The notes under the pieces: model-generated
The model's database searches: none
What the model was told of the DNA's origin: nothing
The model's input: only the letters and a program-made list of their open reading frames with translations
Program-made: the position numbers and the translations under genes
NCBI GenBank assembly: GCA_024231955.1
Contig: JAAEPZ010001024.1
Coordinates: 186,001-250,000, forward strand
Length of the DNA stretch: 64,000 nt
Direction: 5' to 3'
Origin: a bacterium
GTDB lineage: Bacteria; Krumholzibacteriota; Krumholzibacteriia; JACNKJ01
Shown: one piece after another, positions 25,965 to 33,998 of the stretch
Numbering within the stretch: the stretch's first letter is position 1
Layout: the number at the start of each line of letters is the position of its first letter

Positions 25965-26905
25965 GAAGTATACATTCGGACATCACCACCACCGTGGGGA
26001 ACACGCCCCTGGTGCATCTGACCCGACTGGGTAAAGGGTTGCCCGGAACAATCGTGGTGAAACTGGAGAGCTTCAATCCCGGCGGCAGCGTGAAGGACCG
26101 GATCGGCGTCCATCTTCTCCGGCGCGCCGAGGAGGAGGGGCTGCTTGCTCCCGGCGCGACCATCATCGAGCCCAGCAGCGGCAACACGGGCATCGCGTTG
26201 GCCATGGCGTCTGCCGCCAAGGGTTATCATCTGGTACTGACGATGCCCGAAAGCATGAGCCGGGAGCGACGTCATTTGCTGGTTGCTCTCGGTGCGGAGC
26301 TCAGATTGACCCCGGCGGACAGCGGGATGCCCGGAGCGATTGCCGAGGCCATCCGTCTCAAGCGCGACAATCCCGACTGGTTCCACCCGGATCAATTCGG
26401 CAACCGGCACAACCCGGAGATCCACGAGCTGACGACTGCCGCAGAGATCTGGCGCGATACCGACGGCGAGATCGACATACTGATCGCCGGTGTGGGTACC
26501 GGCGGCACGATCACCGGCACTGGTCGGGCGCTCAAACGGCACAATGCATCCCTCCGGGTGATCGCAGTCGAGCCTGCGGACAGCCCGGTCCTCTCCGGCC
26601 GACCTCCCGGTCCCCACATGATCCAGGGGATCGGAGCCGGCTTCGTCCCTGAAAACTATGACGCCTCGGTAGTCGATGAGGTGATCCGGGTTGAGACGGC
26701 AGATGCAATAGCGACAGCGAGGACATTGGCGACCGGGGAGGGCATCCTGGCGGGAATCTCCAGCGGGGCTGCGCTCTCCATTGCGCTGGAGGTCGCCCGC
26801 CGGGAGGAGAGCCGGGATCGCCTGATCGTCACGATTCTACCCGACACGGGTGAGCGATACCTGAGCACCTCGCTCTATGTTGATGACGACACCGGCGACG
26901 AATAG
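25961..26905 (+). CDS. cysK: Cysteine synthase (O-acetylserine sulfhydrylase)
   Basis: 314 residues, normal for CysK/CysM. It is a PLP enzyme converting O-acetylserine + sulfide to cysteine + acetate. The PLP-binding lysine lies in NPGGSVKDR (~45), the substrate loop is SSGNTGIA, the phosphate-binding glycine loop is GTGGTITGTG, and the C-terminal segment has GISSGAALSIAL. Translation is coupled to cysE through ATGA. Its C-terminus (DDDTGDE) ends in acidic residues and not the Ile of SATases; whether CysE and CysK form a complex cannot be judged. CysK versus CysM cannot be fully separated by eye; the CysE partner favours CysK. Confidence 0.95.
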   Translation: MRSIHSDITTTVGNTPLVHLTRLGKGLPGTIVVKLESFNPGGSVKDRIGVHLLRRAEEEGLLAPGATIIEPSSGNTGIALAMASAAKGYHLVLTMPESMSRERRHLLVALGAELRLTPADSGMPGAIAEAIRLKRDNPDWFHPDQFGNRHNPEIHELTTAAEIWRDTDGEIDILIAGVGTGGTITGTGRALKRHNASLRVIAVEPADSPVLSGRPPGPHMIQGIGAGFVPENYDASVVDEVIRVETADAIATARTLATGEGILAGISSGAALSIALEVARREESRDRLIVTILPDTGERYLSTSLYVDDDTGDE

Positions 26906-26953
26906 GCGCTCAAGTGGTCATGAAACCGGTTCTCCGGTAGACCGGGATAATCC

Positions 26954-26991
26954 GGGGCCTGAAGATCGTTAACCTTCAGGCCCCTCTTTTT
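26954..26991 (+). terminator. Rho-independent terminator of the cysEK operon
   Basis: GGGGCCTGAAG (26954-26964) and CTTCAGGCCCC (26974-26984) form a perfect 11-bp stem followed by TCTTTTT. Confidence 0.93.
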
Positions 26992-27031
26992 ACCTCCCCA
27001 CAAGATTTCATGGATGCAAACCCACCTTTGA

Positions 27032-27060
27032 TTGATTGTTTGGATTTTCTCTGGCATAGT
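27032..27060 (+). promoter_or_regulatory. Probable promoter of the malate dehydrogenase pair
   Basis: TTGATT (27032-27037), 17-bp spacer, CATAGT (27055-27060), about 70 bases before the first start codon. Confidence 0.5.
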
Positions 27061-27132
27061 GGAAACAGGTTCGGCAACCTGCTGAATAGGGGACCTCCCC
27101 GGGTTTGTCCGATAGCTACAAGGAGCGATTGA

Positions 27133-28041
27133 ATGCAGAAGGTGAGTATAATCGGTAGCGGCAATGTCGGCGTTAATTCCGCATTCTTCATTGCGGAGAT
27201 GGCGGCTGCGCACATCATGTTGATCGACATTAAAGAGGGGATGTCCCACGGCAAGGCTCTGGATCTCATGGAGGCGGCGCCAATCCGCCAATACCGAACG
27301 AAGATCGAGGGCAGCCACGACATCAAGGATATCAAGGATAGCGATGTCGTCGTCATCACTGCCGGGCTGATCCGGGCGCCGGGTCGCGATCGGGGCGAAC
27401 ACTTCCAGAAAAACGTGGATATCATCAAGGGGCTCTGCAAAAGCATCGTCGAGTTGGCCCCCAATTCCACCATCATCGTGGCCACGGAGCCCGTTGACGC
27501 CATGGTCATGGTGATCTGCCGTGAAACCGGTTTCGATCGCAAACGGGTCATGGGGATCGGCGGCTTGCTGGACAGCACCCGCATGGCGCATTTCGTGGCC
27601 GAGAAGCTGAACGTCAGTCCGCGGGATATCACCGCCCTTGTCATCGGCAGTCACACGCGTCTGATGCTGCCGCTCCCGTTTTACAGCCGCATCAACGGCA
27701 TCGAAGCGGGGATGCTCCTCTCGGCGGAGGATATCGAAGAGGTTGTGACCAACACCCGGGACGCCGGCAGCGTGATCGTCGATCTCGCGAAACGCTCCAA
27801 CGCCTACTACGCGCCCAGCGCGGCCATCGCCCAGGTTGTGGAGGCGATCTGCATCGACACCAAAAAAGTGCTGTCCATGAGCATCATGCTCGCGGGCGAG
27901 TACGGCCTCGAAGATGTCGCCCTCAGTGTTCCCTGCAAAGTCGGTGCAAATGGGATCGAGGAGATAATCGAACTCGATCTGAAAAATGAGGACCTTCAGG
28001 CCCTTGCCGCGTCAGCGGAACCGATTCGCAGCTACTTCTAA
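27133..28041 (+). CDS. Divergent malate/lactate dehydrogenase-family paralogue
   Basis: 302 residues; AAGGAGCG precedes the ATG. It aligns without gaps to the next gene over the first 180 residues. The NAD loop GSGNVG, mobile-loop arginines Arg81 and Arg87, Asp147, Arg150 and catalytic His174 are all kept. Three otherwise conserved features are changed: the Asn of the SNP-type motif is Glu119 (ATEPVDAM), and the GGHGD box reads GSHTR, with Thr175 and Arg176 replacing Gly-Asp. It is the first gene of a two-gene operon with the canonical Mdh 35 bp downstream. Either it oxidises a different 2-hydroxyacid, or it is a non-catalytic partner in mixed oligomers. Normal length and an intact frame argue against a pseudogene. 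Confidence 0.85.
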   Translation: MQKVSIIGSGNVGVNSAFFIAEMAAAHIMLIDIKEGMSHGKALDLMEAAPIRQYRTKIEGSHDIKDIKDSDVVVITAGLIRAPGRDRGEHFQKNVDIIKGLCKSIVELAPNSTIIVATEPVDAMVMVICRETGFDRKRVMGIGGLLDSTRMAHFVAEKLNVSPRDITALVIGSHTRLMLPLPFYSRINGIEAGMLLSAEDIEEVVTNTRDAGSVIVDLAKRSNAYYAPSAAIAQVVEAICIDTKKVLSMSIMLAGEYGLEDVALSVPCKVGANGIEEIIELDLKNEDLQALAASAEPIRSYF

Positions 28042-28076
28042 ACCCAACAGCCTGTTCAAGCCGGAAAGGAAAGAAC

Positions 28077-29024
28077 ATGAAGAAAGTCAGTGTCATCGGC
28101 GCGGGTCATGTTGGAGCCACCTGCACATACTACATTGCCGAGAAGAACATCGCCGAATTGGCGATGATCGATATTATCGAGGGGATGCCTCAGGCCAAGG
28201 GGATGGACTTCTCGCAGGCCGCACCGTTGCGTAACTACGGCGTACCGATTGTCGGCTCGAACAATTACGCGGATATCGTGGGCAGCGATGTCGTGGTGAT
28301 TACCGCCGGTGTCCCCCGCAAGCCCGGTATGGACCGCATGGACCTGCTCAAGATCAACACGCAGATCGTTCAGACGGCGGCCAGCAACGTGGCCAAGTAC
28401 GCACCTGACAGCACGATCATCGTGGTCAGCAACCCGCTGGACATCATGTGTATGGTCGCCCTGGACGCCAGCGGTTTCGCCCTTAAACGGGTGGTCGGTA
28501 TGGCGGGGATCCTGGACAGCACCCGCTTCCGCTACTTCGTGGCCGAAAGGCTGAACGTGGCCGTGACCGATGTGCAGGCCATGGTGCTCGGCGGTCACGG
28601 GGATACGATGGTGCCGCTGCCCCGCTTCACGACTGTAGCAGGCATTCCGATCACGGAACTGATGCCGGCCGCCGAGGTCGAGGAGCTGTGTGATCGCACC
28701 CGCAATGGCGGCGCGGAGATCGTGAAGTATCTGAAAACCGGTTCGGCCTTCTACGCCCCGGCCGCCAGTGCGGCCGAGATGGTTGAGGCCATCCTGACGA
28801 ACGAGAAGCGGATCATCCCGGCCGCCGCCTACCTGCGCGGCGAGTACGGTCACGAGGGTATCTACCTCGGTGTTCCCGTCCTGATCAGCAAGCATGGGGC
28901 GGAGAAGATCATCGAGTTGGAGCTCACCAAGGAGGAGCAGAGCGCCCTGGACAATTCCGCCGCAGCGGTGCATGGAGGTCTCAAGGCGTTACGGAGCTTC
29001 TATTCCATGTCGGGAGCCAAGTAA
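28077..29024 (+). CDS. mdh: Malate dehydrogenase
   Basis: 315 residues. It interconverts malate and oxaloacetate with NAD(H) in the TCA cycle, in the cytoplasm. All motifs of the LDH-like MDH class are present: NAD loop GAGHVG, substrate loop VPRKPGMDR (Arg81, Arg87), SNPLDIM with Asn119, LDSTRFR with Asp147 and Arg150, and GGHGDTMVP with His174. Arg81 at the loop position favours malate over lactate. GGAAAGGA lies before the ATG. It is cotranscribed with the divergent paralogue upstream and probably arose with it by tandem duplication. Confidence 0.95.
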   Translation: MKKVSVIGAGHVGATCTYYIAEKNIAELAMIDIIEGMPQAKGMDFSQAAPLRNYGVPIVGSNNYADIVGSDVVVITAGVPRKPGMDRMDLLKINTQIVQTAASNVAKYAPDSTIIVVSNPLDIMCMVALDASGFALKRVVGMAGILDSTRFRYFVAERLNVAVTDVQAMVLGGHGDTMVPLPRFTTVAGIPITELMPAAEVEELCDRTRNGGAEIVKYLKTGSAFYAPAASAAEMVEAILTNEKRIIPAAAYLRGEYGHEGIYLGVPVLISKHGAEKIIELELTKEEQSALDNSAAAVHGGLKALRSFYSMSGAK

Positions 29025-29050
29025 GCGACGGCACTCAATCCACAGAGTAA

Positions 29051-29086
29051 ACGGCCCCCACCTCGAAAGGCGGGGGCCGTTTTTTT
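29051..29086 (+). terminator. Rho-independent terminator after mdh
   Basis: ACGGCCCCC (29051-29059) and GGGGGCCGT (29072-29080) followed by TTTTTTT. It lies between convergent genes. Confidence 0.92.
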
Positions 29087-29118
29087 GCCCGGTATCGGCA
29101 AAACGGGTGAATCTGTTA

Positions 29119-30891
29119 TCAGCGGACAAGGATAAGGCGCGCCGTTCGACTTGCCGCTCCGACCTCCAGACGAGCCAGATAAACGCCGGCCGCCTGGTTG
29201 CGCCCCTGACGATCGCAACCGTCCCAGGCCAGGATATGGGTCCCTGCCCGAGCGGATCCATTGCCGAACTCGCGCACGAGTCGGCCGCGGGTATCGTAGA
29301 TGTTCAGACTGTATGCCGCCGCTTCAGGCAACACGAAACGGAGCTCCGTATCGGTGATGAAGGGATTGCGGGTCGCAGCCAGCTCGAAGTCGAACGCGAC
29401 GGACGCATCGTCCACACCGGTCAGGACAATCGGCTCCCATTGGGCGATACAGTTGAGGTAGCTGCGGGTAAAGATGAAATCCTCAAGGATGTCGCCATCA
29501 TCGAATAGGCCAAAATCGATACTGCGGACAGTGTAGGAGGTCTGAACGGGTATCTGGATGTGATTGATGTAGGTGTGACGATCGAAGCCGTATGCCCCCA
29601 GTTGTCCGGTGTGAGTGGCGAAGGCGATCAGCGGACAACCGAATGCGTTATCGGGTCCCAGATTCAGGTCAAGAATATTGCCCTCGATGCCACTGATGGC
29701 GATCCAGCTGATCTGGTAAGCGTCATCATCCGAGTTCTCCACCACCAGGAAACGATTCTCGGTTCCGAGCAGGAGTTCATTCTCGCCATCGTCATCGACA
29801 TCGGCAATCTCGGCACTCAGGATCGGAGCCTGGTAGCCCAGGGAGAACTCCTTGTAGATCAGGAAGCCCAGGTCGGGATCATATTCGAAACGGCGCACTA
29901 CCATCACCTCGCCGGGCCAGCCACCCAGCAGCACCAGAATCTCGTCTTTCCCGTCATTGTCCGAATCCCCGGCACAGATGCCCGTGATGTAATCGCTGGA
30001 GTAGTGAGTAAAGAATGATGTGAACTCGTTGACCCCCGGAACGCCGGCGTGTTCAAGGATCTTGATGCTGCTGCCCCCATCGGAGGAACCGGCGGCGATG
30101 CAATACTCGCGACGGCCGTCCGAATCGAGATCGCACTCAATAATCTTGCGCACCCGAACACCCATGTGGAGATCCAGGGGCACTTCGACACACTCGCTCC
30201 CGGAGCCTGCGCCGTCCTCATGCTCCCACATGTAAATCCTGCCGTCGAACCCCGCCTCTCCGGCCACTATCTCCATGCGGCCGTCACGATCGATATCGCC
30301 GGTGCAAAGCGCGGTGAATGTATTCTCGCTGATGATCTCGCTCTGCCAGGCCGGTTCAAAGTTGTTATCGCCGGAGTTTTCGTAGATCCTGATCGAGCCG
30401 CCGGGGTAGTGGTAGGATTGGGTAATGATCTCTATCTGATCATCGTCGTCGAAATCCACAACCTCGGCATCCCAGACATTGCACAGATCCTCACCACTGT
30501 TCCAGACCTCGACAAACTCATCCTCGATGTTGCGATACCGATCGCCGCCGTCAGCTGGCCGATTGAAAAGCCGGCCGTCAATAAGAAGCTCCGGACCCCG
30601 CACCAGATCAGGATAGCCATCGCCGTTGGTGTCGACGAACGCCAACTCATCGTCACCACCGACATCCCTAACGCTCCCCAGCAGGTGGCCACAGCTGTTC
30701 CGCACCTGCAAACCGTCGGCAACCCGCTCGATGCGGGTGGTCTCAAGCAGGCCATCCTGATTCAGATCCGTAGTGTAAAGGCGAGTATCGGAGGCGATCG
30801 ACGTACCGATGGAGAGAAACAGCCACAGGACTGCCAGACAAAACGGAGACGCAGCCAAAGTTTTGGGGAAGCGACAGAGACAAACGGGCAT
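29119..30891 (-). CDS. Secreted FG-GAP/VCBS-repeat protein with FlgD-like sorting domain
   Basis: 590 residues; AAGGA precedes the ATG, and a signal peptide (FCLAVLWLFLSIGTSIAS) follows. Residues ~35-430 hold repeated DxDxDG calcium-binding-like motifs (DLNQDGLLETTR, DTNGDGYPDLVRG, DIDRDGRMEIVAG, DLDSDGRREYCIA, DSDNDGKDEILVL, DVDDDGENELLLG), predicting a seven-bladed integrin-like propeller. The last ~80 residues form the FlgD-like/T9SS-like domain (LNIYDTRGRLVREFG, HILAWDGCDRQGRNQAAGVYLARL) ending RLILVR. The usual NPFNP start is replaced by TRNPFITDT. Probably a surface or secreted adhesive/structural protein; no catalytic motif seen. Confidence 0.87.
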   Translation of the reverse strand: MPVCLCRFPKTLAASPFCLAVLWLFLSIGTSIASDTRLYTTDLNQDGLLETTRIERVADGLQVRNSCGHLLGSVRDVGGDDELAFVDTNGDGYPDLVRGPELLIDGRLFNRPADGGDRYRNIEDEFVEVWNSGEDLCNVWDAEVVDFDDDDQIEIITQSYHYPGGSIRIYENSGDNNFEPAWQSEIISENTFTALCTGDIDRDGRMEIVAGEAGFDGRIYMWEHEDGAGSGSECVEVPLDLHMGVRVRKIIECDLDSDGRREYCIAAGSSDGGSSIKILEHAGVPGVNEFTSFFTHYSSDYITGICAGDSDNDGKDEILVLLGGWPGEVMVVRRFEYDPDLGFLIYKEFSLGYQAPILSAEIADVDDDGENELLLGTENRFLVVENSDDDAYQISWIAISGIEGNILDLNLGPDNAFGCPLIAFATHTGQLGAYGFDRHTYINHIQIPVQTSYTVRSIDFGLFDDGDILEDFIFTRSYLNCIAQWEPIVLTGVDDASVAFDFELAATRNPFITDTELRFVLPEAAAYSLNIYDTRGRLVREFGNGSARAGTHILAWDGCDRQGRNQAAGVYLARLEVGAASRTARLILVR

Positions 30892-31133
30892 GTGCGATCC
30901 TTAGAACTTTACAGCCTGTGGGGTGTCAATAACGTCGCCAATTGTAGCACATTTCCCGGTCAGTTTCTCAAAAATCTTACCGTTACCGCCCTTGGAATCC
31001 GGTTCCGGCTCGGTACTCGCAATCATAACTACAACAAACACCGGGTATTACCTCTCGGTATCCGATCCTGCTGTGTTCTGCCTCGGCGCGGATATCCGTG
31101 AGTTTGATAATGCATCATATTGGGGGGACACCG

Positions 31134-33923
31134 ATGAAGTATCTGGCATTTATCCTGACGATCGGAATAATACCGACCCTGATTCCGGTCACCACACCGG
31201 CAGTTGCCAACGAGATCGTCCAGTTGACGCCCGAACGGCAAGCCGCACTGGAGGCGGAACTCGTCAAGATCCGGGCCGAACTGGATCGATTGGGACACGA
31301 CTGGGTCGCTAGAGAGACCAGCAGGATGCGCCTGACCTCCGCCGAGCGGCGAGCAACCCTGATGTCGGCCGACCTGGTCGATCCCGATCCCGATGATCGG
31401 GATATCTACAATCCTGGGGGATATGATCGCAGTCGCGCCCTGCTGGACTGGCGCGACAACAACGGCAATTTCGTCACCAATCCCCGCAGCCAGGGCTCGT
31501 GCGGCTCCTGCTGGTCGTTCGCGGCAACAGCCGTGCTCGAAAGCGCCTACCTGATCGCAATCGGCGGGGGCAACATCCCCTTTTTCGATCTATCCGAGCA
31601 GCATGTCCTGAACTGCATCAACGATTACTACAGCTACTCGGATGACTGCGACGGCGGCTTCCCCTACCATGTCTACCGCATGGCTGTTGAACACGGCATG
31701 GTCGAGGAGACCTGCGCCCCCTACGCCGGGATCGACACGTTGCCCTGTGAGGCCGACTGCTCGGACCCCACCAACCAGACCTACCGTTTCAACACCTACA
31801 ATCGTGTCTGCTCTTATGAAAACGTCGCGCTGATCAAGGATGCCCTGAACAATCACGGGACTCTCTCCTGCAGCATGGATGTCTACGACACCTTTGATGC
31901 CTACGGCGGGGGCATCTACCAGGCCAGCGGCACCTACGAGGGTCGCCATGCGGTTCAGATCATCGGCTATAACGATGAGGGGCAATACTGGATCGGCAAG
32001 AACAGTTGGGGCGATGACTGGGGCATGGATGGTTTCTTCCACATGGCCTACAACGCCGGCTGCAGCTTCGGGGACAACACCTACTATGCCGACTTCGTCG
32101 TCGGCGATCGCGGCCCCCACGCGGCCATGTCATTCAGCGAGCTTGCGCCCGTTACCTGCGACACGCTCTGGTTCGAGGATCGCAGTGTTGCGGTGAGCGG
32201 CGAGATCATCTCCTGGGAGTGGGACTTCGATGGCGATGGCGTCATCGACGCCATCGGACCCGGTCCCCACTGGCGCGTCTTCGAATTCACCACCACTCTC
32301 AGCCCGTGGCTGCGAGTTGAGGATAGCGATGGTCAGGTTGACGTGGAGAGCATGGATGATTTTCTGAGAGTGGCCTACGGAGGCTCATGCTGGGATGGTC
32401 CGGTATGGCATGTTGATGGCGAAAACGGCGAGGTGGACGGCAACGGCAGCCCGATAAGGCCATTCGTCAAAATCCAGGCGGCTGTCAATGTGGCCGCACC
32501 GGGAGATACGGTGCTGATCCACCCGGGCGTTTACAAGGGCATCGCCAATACCGCACTCGATCCCTACGGCGATGACATCGTCATCATGTCGACAGGTGAT
32601 GCAGGTGATGTGATCCTCGACGGCGAGGGTGGCAATCGCCTCTTTACGTTCACGAGGGGTGAGGGCCCGAACTGCCGCATCGAGAACATCACGCTGCGTC
32701 ATGGATTCGACAGCGACCGGGGCGGCGCAATCCTGATCGACGGCGCCGCGCCGACCTTCACGGGTTGCCGCATCGACAGTTCATCGCTGGGCGAGATCGG
32801 CGGCAACGGCGGCGGAGGTGCCTGGATAAACGGCAGTGCGACTTTCCTGGATTGCACCTTCGCGGCCTGCACGAGTTCGGTCGGCGGTGGCGCCATCCAC
32901 CATACCGGCGACAGCCTCACCGTCTCCAACTCCACATTCAGCGGCAACAGCGGCGTCTCGGGGGGTGCTCTGGGATTGTCGGACGGCACGGCCCTGGTCA
33001 GCGATAGCGAGTTCACCGGCAATCTGGCCTCGACGGCGGGCGCGGCGATCCTTGGCGACAACGCGCACCTGTACGTGCAGCGCAGTCGCTTCCAGGGCAA
33101 TACGGTGCAGCCAGGCGGCACCTCCGGTGGCTGTATCGCAGCCCTGAACGGATCCGTCATGGATCTGAGCGACCTGCTGCTGATCGAAAATGAAGCGCCG
33201 CTCGGCGGAGCCGTCTACGTCTACAACAGTGCCCTTGAACTCACTCAGGCAACCGTATGGAATAACACAGCCACCGCCATGGGCGGCGCCATCGTGATGT
33301 TCTCCTCAACGGGGGAGGTGTGCAACTCGATCCTGTGGGGTAACCAGTCCGACTCCAACCCCGAGATCATGGCCCCCTCCGGTTTGACGGCTCACCACAA
33401 CCTCATCTCGGGCGGTTGGGATGGCGAAGGGATACTCACGGACGATCCGCTCTTCAACGACGCCCCTGCAGGCGACTTCAGCCTGGCCTCCGACAGCCCC
33501 TGCATTGCCGCCGGCTGCGCGGACTGCCTGACCGCCAGCGACATCAACGGGCAGAGCCGCCCCCAACCCGTAGGCACCTCACCCGACCTTGGCGCTTTCG
33601 AGTCGATTCTCCCCAACGGCGTGGGCGTAGCCGGACAGACGCCGGGGAATCTGTATCTCCTCGGCACCTACCCGAACCCGTTCAATCCGCAGGTGACGAT
33701 CACATTCGCAACTGCCCGGGCCGGTCGCGTGACATTGAATGTTTACGACTGCTCCGGCCGTTACGCGGCAAGTGTGGCCGATCGTCAATTCCCGGCAGGT
33801 ACCCATTCGCTCATCTGGCAGGCACAGGACGACAACGGCAATGATCTGCCGACCGGAGTCTACCTGCTGCAGGTAGGGATGGCGGGTACTTGGGCAAGAG
33901 ACAAATTGGTGCTGCTGCGTTAA
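31134..33923 (+). CDS. Secreted papain-family (C1A) cysteine protease with PKD, beta-helix and FlgD-like sorting domains
   Basis: 929 residues from ATG 31134, which has a GGGGGG stretch upstream and opens a signal peptide (LAFILTIGIIPTLIPVTTPAVA). After a short charged propeptide-like segment (~27-75), a papain catalytic domain carries QGSCGSCWSFA with nucleophile Cys126, the His motif GRHAVQIIGYND and the Asn motif IGKNSWGDDWGMDGFF. A PKD-like domain (WEWDFDGDGVID) follows. Then comes a right-handed parallel beta-helix of pectate-lyase type (~425-790, repeated GGGAI/GGAL rungs such as TFSGNSGVSGGALGLSD). It ends with the T9SS-like domain (TYPNPFNPQVT to DKLVLLR). Catalytic residues are complete, so it is probably an active extracellular protease; the beta-helix may bind polysaccharide. 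Confidence 0.92.
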   Translation: MKYLAFILTIGIIPTLIPVTTPAVANEIVQLTPERQAALEAELVKIRAELDRLGHDWVARETSRMRLTSAERRATLMSADLVDPDPDDRDIYNPGGYDRSRALLDWRDNNGNFVTNPRSQGSCGSCWSFAATAVLESAYLIAIGGGNIPFFDLSEQHVLNCINDYYSYSDDCDGGFPYHVYRMAVEHGMVEETCAPYAGIDTLPCEADCSDPTNQTYRFNTYNRVCSYENVALIKDALNNHGTLSCSMDVYDTFDAYGGGIYQASGTYEGRHAVQIIGYNDEGQYWIGKNSWGDDWGMDGFFHMAYNAGCSFGDNTYYADFVVGDRGPHAAMSFSELAPVTCDTLWFEDRSVAVSGEIISWEWDFDGDGVIDAIGPGPHWRVFEFTTTLSPWLRVEDSDGQVDVESMDDFLRVAYGGSCWDGPVWHVDGENGEVDGNGSPIRPFVKIQAAVNVAAPGDTVLIHPGVYKGIANTALDPYGDDIVIMSTGDAGDVILDGEGGNRLFTFTRGEGPNCRIENITLRHGFDSDRGGAILIDGAAPTFTGCRIDSSSLGEIGGNGGGGAWINGSATFLDCTFAACTSSVGGGAIHHTGDSLTVSNSTFSGNSGVSGGALGLSDGTALVSDSEFTGNLASTAGAAILGDNAHLYVQRSRFQGNTVQPGGTSGGCIAALNGSVMDLSDLLLIENEAPLGGAVYVYNSALELTQATVWNNTATAMGGAIVMFSSTGEVCNSILWGNQSDSNPEIMAPSGLTAHHNLISGGWDGEGILTDDPLFNDAPAGDFSLASDSPCIAAGCADCLTASDINGQSRPQPVGTSPDLGAFESILPNGVGVAGQTPGNLYLLGTYPNPFNPQVTITFATARAGRVTLNVYDCSGRYAASVADRQFPAGTHSLIWQAQDDNGNDLPTGVYLLQVGMAGTWARDKLVLLR

Positions 33924-33944
33924 CGGGCATGATCATCCGCAAAC

Positions 33945-33978
33945 GGAAACCCCCGCAGCAAGAGCTGTGGGGGTTCCC
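33945..33978. terminator. Possible bidirectional terminator between convergent genes
   Basis: AACCCCCGCAGC (33948-33959), loop AAGA, GCTGTGGGGGTT (33964-33975). The stem is strong but the T-runs on both sides are short. Confidence 0.5.
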
Positions 33979-33998
33979 TGTACAGTCACATCAGGTCA

